NCBI GenBank assembly: GCA_963576785.1
Contig: OY756149.1
Coordinates: forward strand, 1,178,001 to 1,242,000
DNA length: 64,000 nt
Source: Chlorophyllum brunneum
Lineage: Eukaryota > Basidiomycota > Agaricomycetes > Agaricales > Agaricaceae
Direction: 5' to 3'
A program made the translations under genes and the position numbers. Positions 11,757 through 22,504 of the stretch are shown piece by piece. The number at the start of each line of letters is the position of its first letter. Positions within the stretch are counted from its first letter, which is position 1. A model generated the notes under the pieces. The model made no database searches and was not told the DNA's origin. It worked only from the letters and a program-made list of their open reading frames with translations.

Positions 11757-11768
11757 GTGTTTTTATCC
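11757..11768 (-). promoter_or_regulatory. TATA-like element of the aspartic peptidase gene
   Basis: GGATAAAAACA reads on the minus strand about 45 bp before the ATG at 11717. Confidence 0.4.
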
Positions 11769-12360
11769 TCGAGACAGCCCTGCGCGTCCACATGGTCCTC
11801 GTTCGGCTACCTCTGCGCCAGAGAACAGAGTGCGATGGCAATTTCCCGTTGAAATGTGATGATCATGACCACCTGCTCAGGATTCAGAATGATACATCAA
11901 GAGGCCACACCTAAAAAGTGAGAATGCACACAACTGCAGGCATTCTGATGAAGGTTGGTGGGACATAGAAGCGTCACTTCGGCGATGGGCAGGCAGCATC
12001 GCACTCACGTTGCACTTCGATTATAAATATAGGCTATGGAAGAGGTATAAGCACCGTTGTTGGGCGGTGGAGTTTTGACCTTACAAAGGAAATGTGCTTG
12101 GGAATTAATGGAGTGGGAAGCAGGCCCCGAGCAACTTAGCTTCCTCGGTTCCCTGACCTGTGAAAATGGGAAAATGTAGATTCTCGCGGGGTCGTTCGCA
12201 AGAGCACGCAAGTCAAGCGTGAGTCCAACTCCCAGCATGAGGAAGAGTGAACAAGCCCCTATCGATTGTGCCCAGCGTGAATCGCGTGAATTATTAGACG
12301 GACCATGTAACGCGTCTTGTCACAGAACACGTGACCCTTCCGTGACGACCTGATTCTGGT
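11769..12360. other. Intergenic, shared upstream region
   Basis: No supported gene. It is the region between the divergent aspartic peptidase and isoleucyl-tRNA synthetase genes. Confidence 0.4.
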
Positions 12361-15300
12361 ATGCCCGTCGTCAGTCGTGGACTAATGACAACCCGGACGG
12401 TATGTCCTGGAAGGTCAACACTGCGCCCTCTGTCTTCCATGCTATACTCGACATCAATCCCTGATACCAAGGCTTTCTCAAAGACTCTGCTCTTACCCAG
12501 AACGGTGTTTCCATTATGGACTGACCCATCCAAGAGCGAGGAACCATTTAGAAGGCGGACCACAGAGGAGCTGTATCGTTGGCAGGTACGTCTAGTGCTA
12601 CCTTGTGGAACAGGCACTAACTTTCATTGTAGTGGAAGCATAAGCGACGACCATTATTTGTATTACATGATGGACCACCGTATGCCAACGGTGACCTGCA
12701 TATGGGTATGCGGGAAATCATCGAGCGTTAAGTACGTGCTGACACCGATCGTTAGGCCATGCTCTCAACAAGATTCTAAAGGACATCATTGCTCGATCAC
12801 AACTGATGCTCGGGAAGAAAGTCAAGTAAGCCCCGCTTTGGTAAACTTGAGGCCCAGCTCATCCCTCCTAGCTATTTACCGGGATGGGACTGTCACGGTC
12901 TGCCCATAGAGAACAAGGCACTTCAGGAACTTGGTGTAGGTCTTGTACAGTGTTTGGCAACCAAATGTACTGACCCTCACCCCCGAAGAAAGATTCTCAT
13001 TCAGTTGACCCTGCCACTATCCGACAAGCCGCAAATGCGACTGCCCTTCGCGAAATAGCTTCACAGAAGGAACAATTCTGGTCTTTTGGTGTTATGGCAG
13101 ATTGGAATTCAACTGAAGCGACATACAGGACTTTGGGTGAGCTCTCGTATCACAAAATTACCGTGAGCAAGGGATGTTCACCAGCTGAGCTAGACCACAG
13201 TTACGAGATGCGCCAGCTTCGGATTTTTCAGAAAATGGTTGAACAAGGCATGTCATGTCCTCCCTGTGCCCAATGTCATTCTAAGCACGGATTTCTACAG
13301 GCTTGATTTATCGTCACTACCGCCCAGTTCACTTCTCTCCTTCCTCACGATCTGCTCTCGCAGAGGCCGAGCTCATCTACAAAGATGATCACGTTTCCCA
13401 TTCAGTTTTCGTTACGTTTGACCTGGACAAGGACAGCACGAGGAACGAAAGGCTGCAGACTCTGTTAGCCCAAAATGAGTCGGTCAAGGTACTGGTGTGG
13501 ACGACTACACCCTGGACGCTGACCGCCAACATGGGGATCGCTGTTCACCCCGAGCTTGAATATGTTGCTGTTCGTGATCCTACCAATGGATTGCTTATCG
13601 TTGCGAAGGAGAGGTTTGAGGCTCTAGCAGAGATTCTTGGGGAGGCGGAGATCGTTGCTGAGCTCACAGGTGCATCGAAATTTTCCCTGCTCGAAGCAGT
13701 AACTTACACTGGACACAGGCCCCGATCTCCTTGGAGCGACATACCATCCTATATTCTCGCCTCTCACACCACAAACCACCATGAAGATCATCCCTGCTTC
13801 ACACGTCACTTCCGACTCTGGAACTGGTCTTGTTCACTGTGCGCCAGCGCATGGTGCGGAGGACTACCACGCATTCCATGCCCTTAACCTTCTCTCTAGT
13901 TCCGACAGTATGGTGTGCCACGTCGACGGCGAAGGCAAGTTCAGCAATGCCGTCGCCGACGTTCTTGGATCTAAAGCCGCCGAGGATGTTACGGGCAAAG
14001 AGGTCCTTGGTGATGGCTCAAAGGCTGTTGTGGAAATTCTCAAACGGCTGGATCGGTTGGTCAAGATTAAGCGGATTAAACATCGATACCCCTACGATTG
14101 GAAGACCGACAAGCCAATCATTGTCACGTAAGTGAACTGTCTCATCTATTCCATTTGCCTGTTGACCACAATTGTAGCGCCACATCGCAATGGTTCGCCA
14201 ATCTTGACAAGATCAAGGCCAACGCTCTCAAGGCACTCCAGAACGTCTCTTTCTACCCACCGCAATGTACGTGGTATCTCGTATTTCACTCGGTCTCCTG
14301 CGCTCACATTCTCGATTAGCACGTAACCGCCTCGAATCATTCATCTACTCCCGTTCCGAATGGTGCATCTCCCGCCAACGCGTTTGGGGCGTTCCAATCC
14401 CCTCCTTACGCCACATTTCCACCGACACGGCATACCTCGACAGCACAACCCTCAACCATATTCTCTCTGTACTTGAATCGAAAGGCGTCGCACACTGGTG
14501 GACAGGTCCAGTAGAGGATTTCGTTCCGCCCTCACTAATCGCCTCCACCAGCACGAACCAAGCTGAGGTTGGAAATCTATGGAAGAAGGGAACAGATACC
14601 ATGGACGTTTGGTTTGACTCTGGAACTTCATGGTCTATGCTTCGTGAGTTGGACGTAGAAACCCATAGTGAGTTCCTCGCGGATGTATGCCTGGAAGGAT
14701 CGGATCAACATCGAGGCTGGTTCCAATCCCAGCTCCTCACAAAAGTCGGCTCTCACTCCCCCGCCTCCGCCGACCCAAGTAGTCCATATCGTGACCTCAT
14801 CACACACGGCATGGTCCTCGATGAATCTGGTAAAAAGATGTCAAAGTCTCTCGGGAACATTGTCAGTCCTATGACCATCATTCGTGGTGGCAAAGACAAG
14901 AAACAAGATCCAGCGTATGGTGCGGACGTACTTCGACTGTGGGTTGCGACGGTTGAGTATTGGAGGGATATGGCTATTGGACCAAAGGTCCTTAGTCAGG
15001 CTGCGGAGAATATGCGGAAGATTAGGAATTCGACGAGATTCCTACTTGGGAATTTGAATGATGGAACTGACTTGGCGAAATCGGAAAGGGTGCCGAAAGA
15101 GCAGTTGGGTTTGGTGGGTACCTTTGTTGAATTCCCGGCTGAGTATTGCTGACGTACCTTAGGCCGAGCGCTATGTGATGCATGAACTGTATGCATTACA
15201 ACAGACAGCATTGGAAGGTTATACGACGTACAACTTTCCCAAAGGTAGGCACATTCCGTATTCGAACTATTTCTGCTCTTACCCCCTCGACTTTGCAGTT

Positions 15301-16268
15301 ATGAGTGCTTTAGGCCACTTTGCAAACATAACACTATCCTCGCTCTACTTTGACATCACAAAGGACTGCCTCTATGCCGATTCTATGACAAGCTTTGAAC
15401 GACGTGCTGTTGTTACCGTACTCGAACAAGTCTGTTGCTTTGTTTCGAGCTTCATTCAATACACTCATACTAGGAATTAGATTCTAGACACCATGACGGC
15501 GATTTACGCGCCTATACTCCCGCATTTGGCGGAAGAAGTCCACGCAATACGTTACCCGGAATCCAAATCTTCATTTTTTGCCAAAGACTGGATACCCTTG
15601 GTACGTCAAGTGTATGATTTTACCTGGCTACTAATGAACGCTGGGTGTCATAGAGTCAAGAATGGGAAGACAGCGAAGCACATACACAGATGAAAGAATT
15701 GCTCAAGATTCGTAGTGTAGTACTCTCATTACTTGAGCAAGCTCGTGGAGACAAGTACGACCAATGACCTTACCTTTTTCTTACCTTTTTAACAAGAATC
15801 CTAGACGTATCAAAAGCTCACTCGAAGCCGAAGTCGATATTCTGCTACCTGACTCGCTCTCCTCACCTTTCGTAGACTTGTTACAATCCCAAGGTCTAAT
15901 TCTATTTTATCTTTTTTATTCAGATACTGATGTGATGACATGACAGAATCGTTCCTAAAAACACTATTCATAACATCTGATGCCCAAATCATCGACGAGG
16001 GTTCACTGGGTACAGATACTTACACACCGGAATGGGTGTATACTGCGACTACAGCTGCTCCCGGTACGTTAAACATACTCTTATGGACAAGAAAAAAGGT
16101 CTGACGTGTCGATGTGTAGGTTCTGAAGACCCAACTGAATCGATTGCGATCCGGGTTCGACCTGCTACGAAAGCCAAGTGCCCGAGATGTTGGACTTTTA
16201 CAAGAGAGGAAGAGGAAGTTTTGTGTGAGCGGTGTGACGAAGTGATTAATTCCTGCATTGGTGGATAA
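12361..16268 (+). CDS. ISM1: Isoleucyl-tRNA synthetase, mitochondrial type
   Basis: Many exons; the first three are 12361-12585, 12633-12705 and one starting at 12756. The start at 12361 gives an Arg/Ser/Thr-rich, acid-poor N-terminus ([20 protein letters not shown]) typical of mitochondrial import. [23 protein letters not shown] carries the class I HMGH signature; [19 protein letters not shown] and [20 protein letters not shown] belong to the editing (CP1) domain, with the Thr-rich peptide and the GTGxVH motif. [24 protein letters not shown] and [14 protein letters not shown] follow in the catalytic core, and [10 protein letters not shown] (KMSKS at 14835-14849) is intact. An anticodon-binding region follows and the C-terminus has a zinc module (CPRCWTF then CERCDE), found in bacterial and mitochondrial IleRS. 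It charges mitochondrial tRNA-Ile. The HMGH motif is split by the intron 12706-12755. The symbol is that of the yeast orthologue, inferred. Confidence 0.9.
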
Positions 16269-16488
16269 TAAAAAAGAGTTATTTATGCAAATAATTTTTT
16301 AATCGATATAGACCCACCCGCTTTCTATATGTACCTCCCATCGCTCGACTGGAAAACACACATTATCAACAAAAGAATTGGTATTTCATTCCAAGTACTT
16401 TTATACTCTTCATCTAAGCACCAACCAAACAGTAAAGTAAATTTCTCAGTTCCAAAACCCGAAGGTGGGGGGGGTATGCACTTTTACT

Positions 16489-18945
16489 CTAATAACTCCT
16501 ACCAAACATAGTCCACCTCTTGGCATCTTGTCCACAATTCGGGCATTTAGTTTGTCCGGGGACGATTGGTGTCCATCTCGATTGATCGAATGGGATTGCG
16601 AGAGATTTTGCACCAGCAGATGGAGCTCGTTCATCCGTGATTTCCGCACTATCACAAAAAAATCACGAGTCAAAAAAAAAAAAAAAAAAGACACTCACCC
16701 TTTAGCACTTCGATCTTTAATCTCATCTTCACATTCACTTCTCTCACACCAAGGCAACGCCACAATACACTTATCATCCAAAGCCGGTACAACCTCTTCC
16801 CATTTCGTAACTTGAACAATTCGTTCATCATATATTTTTTTAGCGCGATCAAACATGTCTTGTTGGATTTGTTCGAGGAATGTAGGGATGGTTGATGTGA
16901 TGTTGGATAATGGAAGTGGTTTTTTGATGCCGGTATCTCTACGAACGGTTAGGGTTTGTTGTTTTTTGAGATCGAGGGGACCGATTTCGAGACGGAGTGG
17001 GACGCCCTATGGGGGGGGGTGGTGTTTATGTTAGTATGTGTGTTGTTATGAGAAATAAACGTTACCTTTTGTTCCCATTCGTTAAACTTCCATCCAGGAG
17101 TATACGCATCTCTCAAATCCGATCTAGCTCGAACACCAACCTTCCTCAGCTGCACCGCAAGTTCTTCACACGCATCATTAATCTTCTTCCTCTCTTCATC
17201 ACTCGTCCTAGCCGTAATCCCGCACGGCACAACCACAACTTGTATACTCGCGACTCGGGGTGGTAAAACCAACCCTTGATTGTCCCCATGAACCATAACC
17301 ATCACACCAATCGTCCTCGTCGACAAACCCCAACTATTCTGCCACACGTAAACTTTCTGTCCATCATTCTCCGGATCCTCGACAAAGATGTTAAACATCT
17401 CTGGTTTAGAAAAGTTTTGTCCTAGACAGTGAGATGTACCAGCTTGAATTCCACGTCCAGAAGTGGGTACGAATCCTTCAATGGTAGTCGTATACAGTCC
17501 TCCAGCAAATTTCTCTTTTTCAGATTTAACACCTTCGATGACCGGTACTGCGAGAAGTTCTTCATATACGCGTCGATACAGGTCCAGAATTTGTCGGACT
17601 TCGACATCGGCTTCGGCTTTTGTAAGGTGAGCGGTGTGACCTTCTTGCCAGAGGAATTCACGGGTGCGGAGGAATGGTTGAGGGTTTTTGAATTCCCAAC
17701 GGACAACAGAGTTCCATTGGTTGAGTTTGAGAGGGAGATCGCGGTGTGAACGGATCCATTTGGCGTAATAGGGATACATTGCGGTTTCGGATGTGGGACG
17801 GATGGCGATGGGTTCTTCGAGATCTGATTGGCCACTGGATTGATTTAGATTAGATTAGATTAGGGGAAGACGGAAGGACATACGCTCGGGTTACCCAAGC
17901 TACTTCTGGAGAGAAACCTTCGATGTGGTCTTTTTCGCGCTCGAGAACGCTTTGAGAGACGAACATGGGAAAGTAGGCGTTTTGGACGCCGAGTTCCTTG
18001 ATGCGCGCGTTGAACCATTCTGAGGATATTGTCAGTACGACAAGGAACGAGGGGAGGATATACGCGCCTTGGATAACTTCCCAGATGCTGAAGGACCAGG
18101 GCTTGAGGATGTAACAACCAGAGACGCTGTAATAGTCGAGCATGTCCGCCTTGATCAAAACCTATGCTTTTTGATCAGCGATCGATCGGGCACAGAAGAG
18201 GACGGCGTACACTGGTGTACCAGGAAGCGAAATCAACCTCTTTCCTGACACCGATAGCGATTTGGGCAGCGCCTTCAATCTTGGCGTCTTCCTTTTCCTT
18301 GGTGGGAGGTTTGGAAGTCTGGACAGCGGCACCTGGAGCATTGGCAACAGTGGCGGCGGCAGAAGTGAGGTTGGCGAAATCGAGTTCATTGACTTTGTTA
18401 GTGTCTGTTTCGAGGGATTTGAGATATCGGACAATGTCAGAGCCGGAGAGGAAGAGAGTGGAAGTGGACGAGTTGGCGTGGACGGCAAAGGGGACGGTGG
18501 TGGATGATGAGATGGTGGAATCGAGAACGGTGGTGACGCGTGAAAAGTTGCCTGGAGTGAGAGCGAGAGGAGAGACTGCGGCAGAGTGTCAGCGATGGCA
18601 GAGGATAGATGATGTGACTCAACGAGAGTTTTTGTCGAGAGCGAAAAACTCGGTGAGGAGATCCTCGGAGGCGAGTCTGAGTTCTTTGAGGTTGAGAGCC
18701 TTTCCGATGGCAGATGAGCTGGTCTCTGTTCCGTCACGGGCGACGACGACGACTGGGACGGGGGTTGCGGTCTTTGCAGTTTTGGGTTTGTAGACGAGGG
18801 TCTTGATGAGTTGGAAGGCCTTGGGCGGGGTGGTGCTGGCGGCGAGAGCGTCTCTCCATGCCTGGGGAGAGTTTGCGTGTGGGTGGTCGAGGGAGGCGAG
18901 GGGGCGGAGGTTGTTGGCAGCGAGGGCGGTGTGGATGTTTGCCAT
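16489..18945 (-). CDS. Prolyl-tRNA synthetase, eukaryotic type with editing-like N-terminal domain
   Basis: Starts at 18943-18945 ([15 protein letters not shown]) and ends FGRSY with stop 16489-16491. The first 200 or so residues resemble the YbaK/INS-like editing domain attached to fungal ProRS ([31 protein letters not shown]). The class II core follows: [39 protein letters not shown], then [17 protein letters not shown] (motif 2 region), [50 protein letters not shown] and [17 protein letters not shown] (motif 3 region). The anticodon-binding domain and a C-terminal zinc-like domain ([30 protein letters not shown]) complete the eukaryotic type. It charges tRNA-Pro, probably in the cytosol as no targeting peptide is seen. 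One intron holds an 18-nt A run near 16673-16690, another a 9-nt G run near 17010. Tail-to-tail with IleRS, 220 bp apart. Confidence 0.9.
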
Positions 18946-18990
18946 GGGAGAGCGGAAAGGGCGAGAGGCGATGATCGACAAACGCAACAT
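18946..18990. promoter_or_regulatory. Very short bidirectional gap between ProRS and the Bin3-type methyltransferase
   Basis: Only 45 bp separate the two divergent start codons. No TATA box is visible. Transcripts of the two genes must overlap at their 5' ends or have almost no leaders, if both starts are right. Confidence 0.5.
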
Positions 18991-19906
18991 ATGACTCCAA
19001 CTCACGGCAACTACCAAGCCTACCACACAAAACGCGACACCACTCGCCGCCTCCCTCTCTTCCCACACACCCTCTTTCCACACAGCACCGTCCTCGACGT
19101 TGGCGCAAACCAGGGCCATCTCACCACCGCTGTAGCCCAGCTCCTCCACCCACGCGTCATCACAGGCGTAGACATCGACAAGGACCTCGTCGACGCTGCT
19201 TGGCGTCACCGTCTCGCAACCTGGTCTCTCGCCTCTCCACTCCAACTACCCAGCTATTTCCCTGCCTCTCTCCCCCACGAACTCGGTCCCCTCCCCCTCC
19301 CGCCCTCTGACGCCCCAGGCCACCACAAACACGTCTTTCCCCACAACCTGCTCTTTCGTTGCGCAGACTGGACCAAAGTCGATATTCCAGAGGATAAAGC
19401 CGGTTATGACGTCGTACTAGCGTACGTGCTTCTCCATTACGCGTTCTGCATACCCGATTGACGCGTAGTCCCAGCTTGTCCATCACCAAATGGATTCACC
19501 TTAACCAAGGCGATGATGGTCTCGTCGCCTTCTTTCGCAAAATTCATACCGTGCTGCACGAGGGTGGTCATCTCATTCTCGAACCACAGCCTTGGGAGTC
19601 GTATGCAAAGGCTAAACGTATGTCAGAGGTGCGTCGTTGGCCAACATTTTACACCACCGGTTGCTCACATCACAGACAGCACCTCAAAGCAACATATCAG
19701 ACTCTCACGTTCCGCCCTTCCGACTTTCCAATGATCCTGAAAGACGTTGGCTTTGACCATGTCCAGCACCTCGGCGAGACTGGTGAAGGCGGTACGTGTC
19801 CCCCCTCCTTCCTCCCTTTGGCCATTGCTCAATTTTCTCTCTAGGCTTCCGACGCTCAATAGATCTCTACATCAAACAACGCACTCCTTCCATACATCAT
19901 GTCTAG
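18991..19906 (+). CDS. Bin3/MePCE-type RNA methyltransferase
   Basis: Exons 18991-19421, 19469 to about 19629, about 19678 to about 19792, and a last one ending at the stop 19904-19906. The start MTPTHGNYQAYHTKR matches the GNY-x-x-Y opening of the Bin3 domain. VLDVGANQGHLTTAVAQ is the SAM-binding motif I and VITGVDIDKDLVDAA the acidic loop after strand 2. ITKWIHLNQGDDGLVAFFRKI and GGHLILEPQPWESY are diagnostic Bin3 blocks, and FRPSDFPMILKDVGF ends the domain. Family members put a methyl group on the 5' gamma-phosphate of small nuclear RNAs (7SK or U6), protecting them. The RNA target here is inferred only. It is a compact version with no long N-terminal extension. The protein should be nuclear or cytosolic. 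Confidence 0.85.
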
Positions 19907-20379
19907 CAGAACCAGTTTCCAATGATTCAAAAATGCACTTGTCTTGCGACCTGATTCCCTGAACTCGAGAAGTACCTCAATGAGCATGCCAGCAGTGCTC
20001 GGAGAACGTTTCGAAATAACCACCGGTAAAACAAAACCGTTTTACGATCTAGACCTAGCAATATTTCGAACCCCTCAAAGTTGACAATTCGATAGGGCAC
20101 CAGCCTGATACTGGAGTGGTCTAGAAACGAGATAGGATATCAATAGGGAGCGTCTTGTCGGTCGATCAAATATTATTACTTGGGGTCCAGATTGATATGA
20201 CACTCAGGGTTACATTGTTCATGACCACCATATTGATCGGCGGATACACGATATGGAAAACACATGGTGAGCCACCTTTCAACGTCCAAAGCAGCCAACA
20301 GACACCTCTTGTTGAAGGGTCCCTCGCAAGGATTGAATAGTATATATCGCGCAGAATTAATCGTAATTAGATAGCTCTA
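19907..20379. other. Intergenic stretch
   Basis: A 61-codon plus-strand frame at 20155-20340 has one hydrophobic stretch but no other support. Otherwise nothing is seen between the converging methyltransferase and F-box genes. Confidence 0.35.
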
Positions 20380-21942
20380 CTAGATAAAATCAAGGACAAA
20401 GAACGAAGTTACCGCATCCTTCACGAACACCACCCGCCCCACATCCTCAGCAAAAGCAATAGGACAAGAAGGCACCTTTAACACACAATCACAAGCATGA
20501 ATATGTTTCCTCATCATAACTTGGTTCGAGTTCCACCAATGTGCCACAACCTCCACATCGCTCTGAGGATCACTAAAAAACAAAGAAACCGTAATACCAA
20601 GTCTACAAGTTGATTCCGGTCGATCGTTGGTGAGTGTGCAATCACCCAAGTGAACAATCGTTGGTTGAATTGAGGTATCATGTGGGATGAAAAGTCCTTC
20701 GATTTCGTGAGATGTTTTGAGTAGGACTAGTTGTGATATTCCTGGAGACCAATGGATGTTGGAACGAAGTATATAGTCGAGAGGCATCGTATGGATTAAT
20801 TTGATGTGATCGGGTGAAGTTGACTCGTTATGGCAGATGATTTCAAAGATGTGTAATGTGCTCCAGTAGGGTGTGAAGACGGAAGCTGTGACCACGATGA
20901 AAATGTTCTCATGAATGAATTGAACCATCTAGATTTTCAAATAAGCGAGGGAATAAAGAAAGAGTGTTTGGAAACAAACCTTGCAGAAATCTTTGTCAAA
21001 TGGGTAAATGATAGGTTTGATAAGGGAATATCCTGGTTTTCCTTCGGCTTCGCAATAATGATAAACTATGATCTCTTTGTTGGAACTTGGCTCTGTATGA
21101 TCCACTAATTCGACCACATAGTGACCATTGATGGCGAACGTTGAAGATAAAAAGACCACCCTCCGTCGATAATGTTGAAATGTGAGATAACGGGTGGCGA
21201 CTAGTTTGGCATCAGCACCATGGCCAACCAAATCAACTTGGTATATATACGTCTGGGGTTTTTCTGAAAAGAAATATGTAAGTGTTTTGTTAGAAACAAG
21301 TCAAGGGGAGTATTCACCTCTTCCCCCAAAAATACCCGCAATACGGAAAGACAAGCGTGGTTTTGATCGATCAATCGAAACGAAGTGATTGATCTTATGT
21401 TGTCCTCCATCTATTCTTTGATCGATATCGCTTGCATCAAATAACAACCTTGGTTGTGGATTGGTACTGTCCAAATCCAGTACGTAAATCGTCAAAGTTC
21501 GAGGGTGGGCTGTCAATAACCATCGACCACCTGGTAGAAGATTCCAATACCGAGTATGGGGGTGTTCAATATCTGGATGAGGAATGATGGTACGATTTCG
21601 AAAATGTGGTTGGATGATTCCTGCCCATATATCTTGAGTTCTACTTCGTTTGGATATCCAATGTTCCAACTCCTCAATGGAGTAATTATCAAGTTCTTCT
21701 TCCAGTGAAGGGGTACTGTATTTCTCTTTGAGTATTCCGAGTACGTCATACCAAAATTGCCGCGATCTTGTGACGGAATAAAATGTTTTACACGTCTGTA
21801 TATACGGAATCAGAGAAGAGTAAAAGTAAAGGGAATGACAAACCAGTTTCGCTGCGAGTAAACTTGAGTAGTCGAGATGGACGAGGATGTCGCATAGGAT
21901 TTCAGCTGGTAAAGCGGTGATAACCAGTTTGTCTGATTCCAT
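20380..21942 (-). CDS. F-box protein of a local three-member family (copy 1)
   Basis: From MESDKLVITALPAEILCDIL (ATG 21940-21942) the F-box continues through LDYSSLLAAKL, then across a GT-AG intron (near 21790-21845) to TCKTFYSVTRSRQFWYDVL. An in-frame upstream ATG at 22170 would add 76 residues, but the F-box sits at the very start of the shorter form. The body carries blocks shared with the copies at 37.7-38.8 kb and 47.9-49.5 kb: YNIEELEHW-like helix, LLPGGRWLLTAHPRTL, VLDLDSTNPQPRLLFD, RPRLSFRIAGI, TYIYQVDLVGHGADA. It ends FFVLDFI at 20380. The spaced GGRWLL and DLDS strands suggest a beta-propeller-like C-terminal half, an inference. F-box proteins act as SCF ubiquitin-ligase adaptors; the target is unknown. 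Confidence 0.72.
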
Positions 21943-22170
21943 CGTAAATGTATTTTGTTTTTGAGAAGAGGATTGTGAGGGCGGGTTGATCGATGATCGG
22001 CCTCCTGATCGAAGCCTAGCTAGGGTGCGGGTCGCAAGGTCCGTTCCGGGCCGAAGCATTTCTGTTCCTTGAGAGCCGGAAATGCGAACAAGTCTCTCGG
22101 AGGAATCCTTGGGGGGATACTTGCGTACCTGGTCAAAAGCAGCTTTTAAGCCATTAGGATCTATAAACAT

Positions 22171-22504
22171 GTTTGCTCAGCAGCACTTGGGTTACTTACT
22201 TGGAACACCCGAGTCCCGCGACACGAGTGGAGATGGCGCCGGAAGGAGTTATGGCTGCTCTGCGGCTGTCATTGTGAGTGCTCAGGCATTCATGCTGACG
22301 AGAAGGCGGCATGCGGATATACTGCGCTTACAGCACTTGGGCAGGGGATAGGAGACTGCGGAAATTTAGGAAGGAACGGTTGGATGATGAGCGTGGGAGG
22401 GATCAGACTCATTAAACATCATATCGCGCGTCCACCTGGACCTATACTTATGATCCCCTTCTCTCCTCCCCACCACCTTCCCGTATCCCCTCACTAGTTC
22501 CGCA
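22171..22504. other. Intergenic region between divergent F-box and deubiquitinase genes
   Basis: No supported gene. A pyrimidine-rich tract precedes the ATG at 22505, as is usual for housekeeping fungal promoters. Confidence 0.35.

Noticed and set aside
18164..18793. Plus-strand open frame of 209 codons
   Set aside because: It is antisense to the ProRS N-terminal exons, which have clear family motifs; the frame has no motif of its own.
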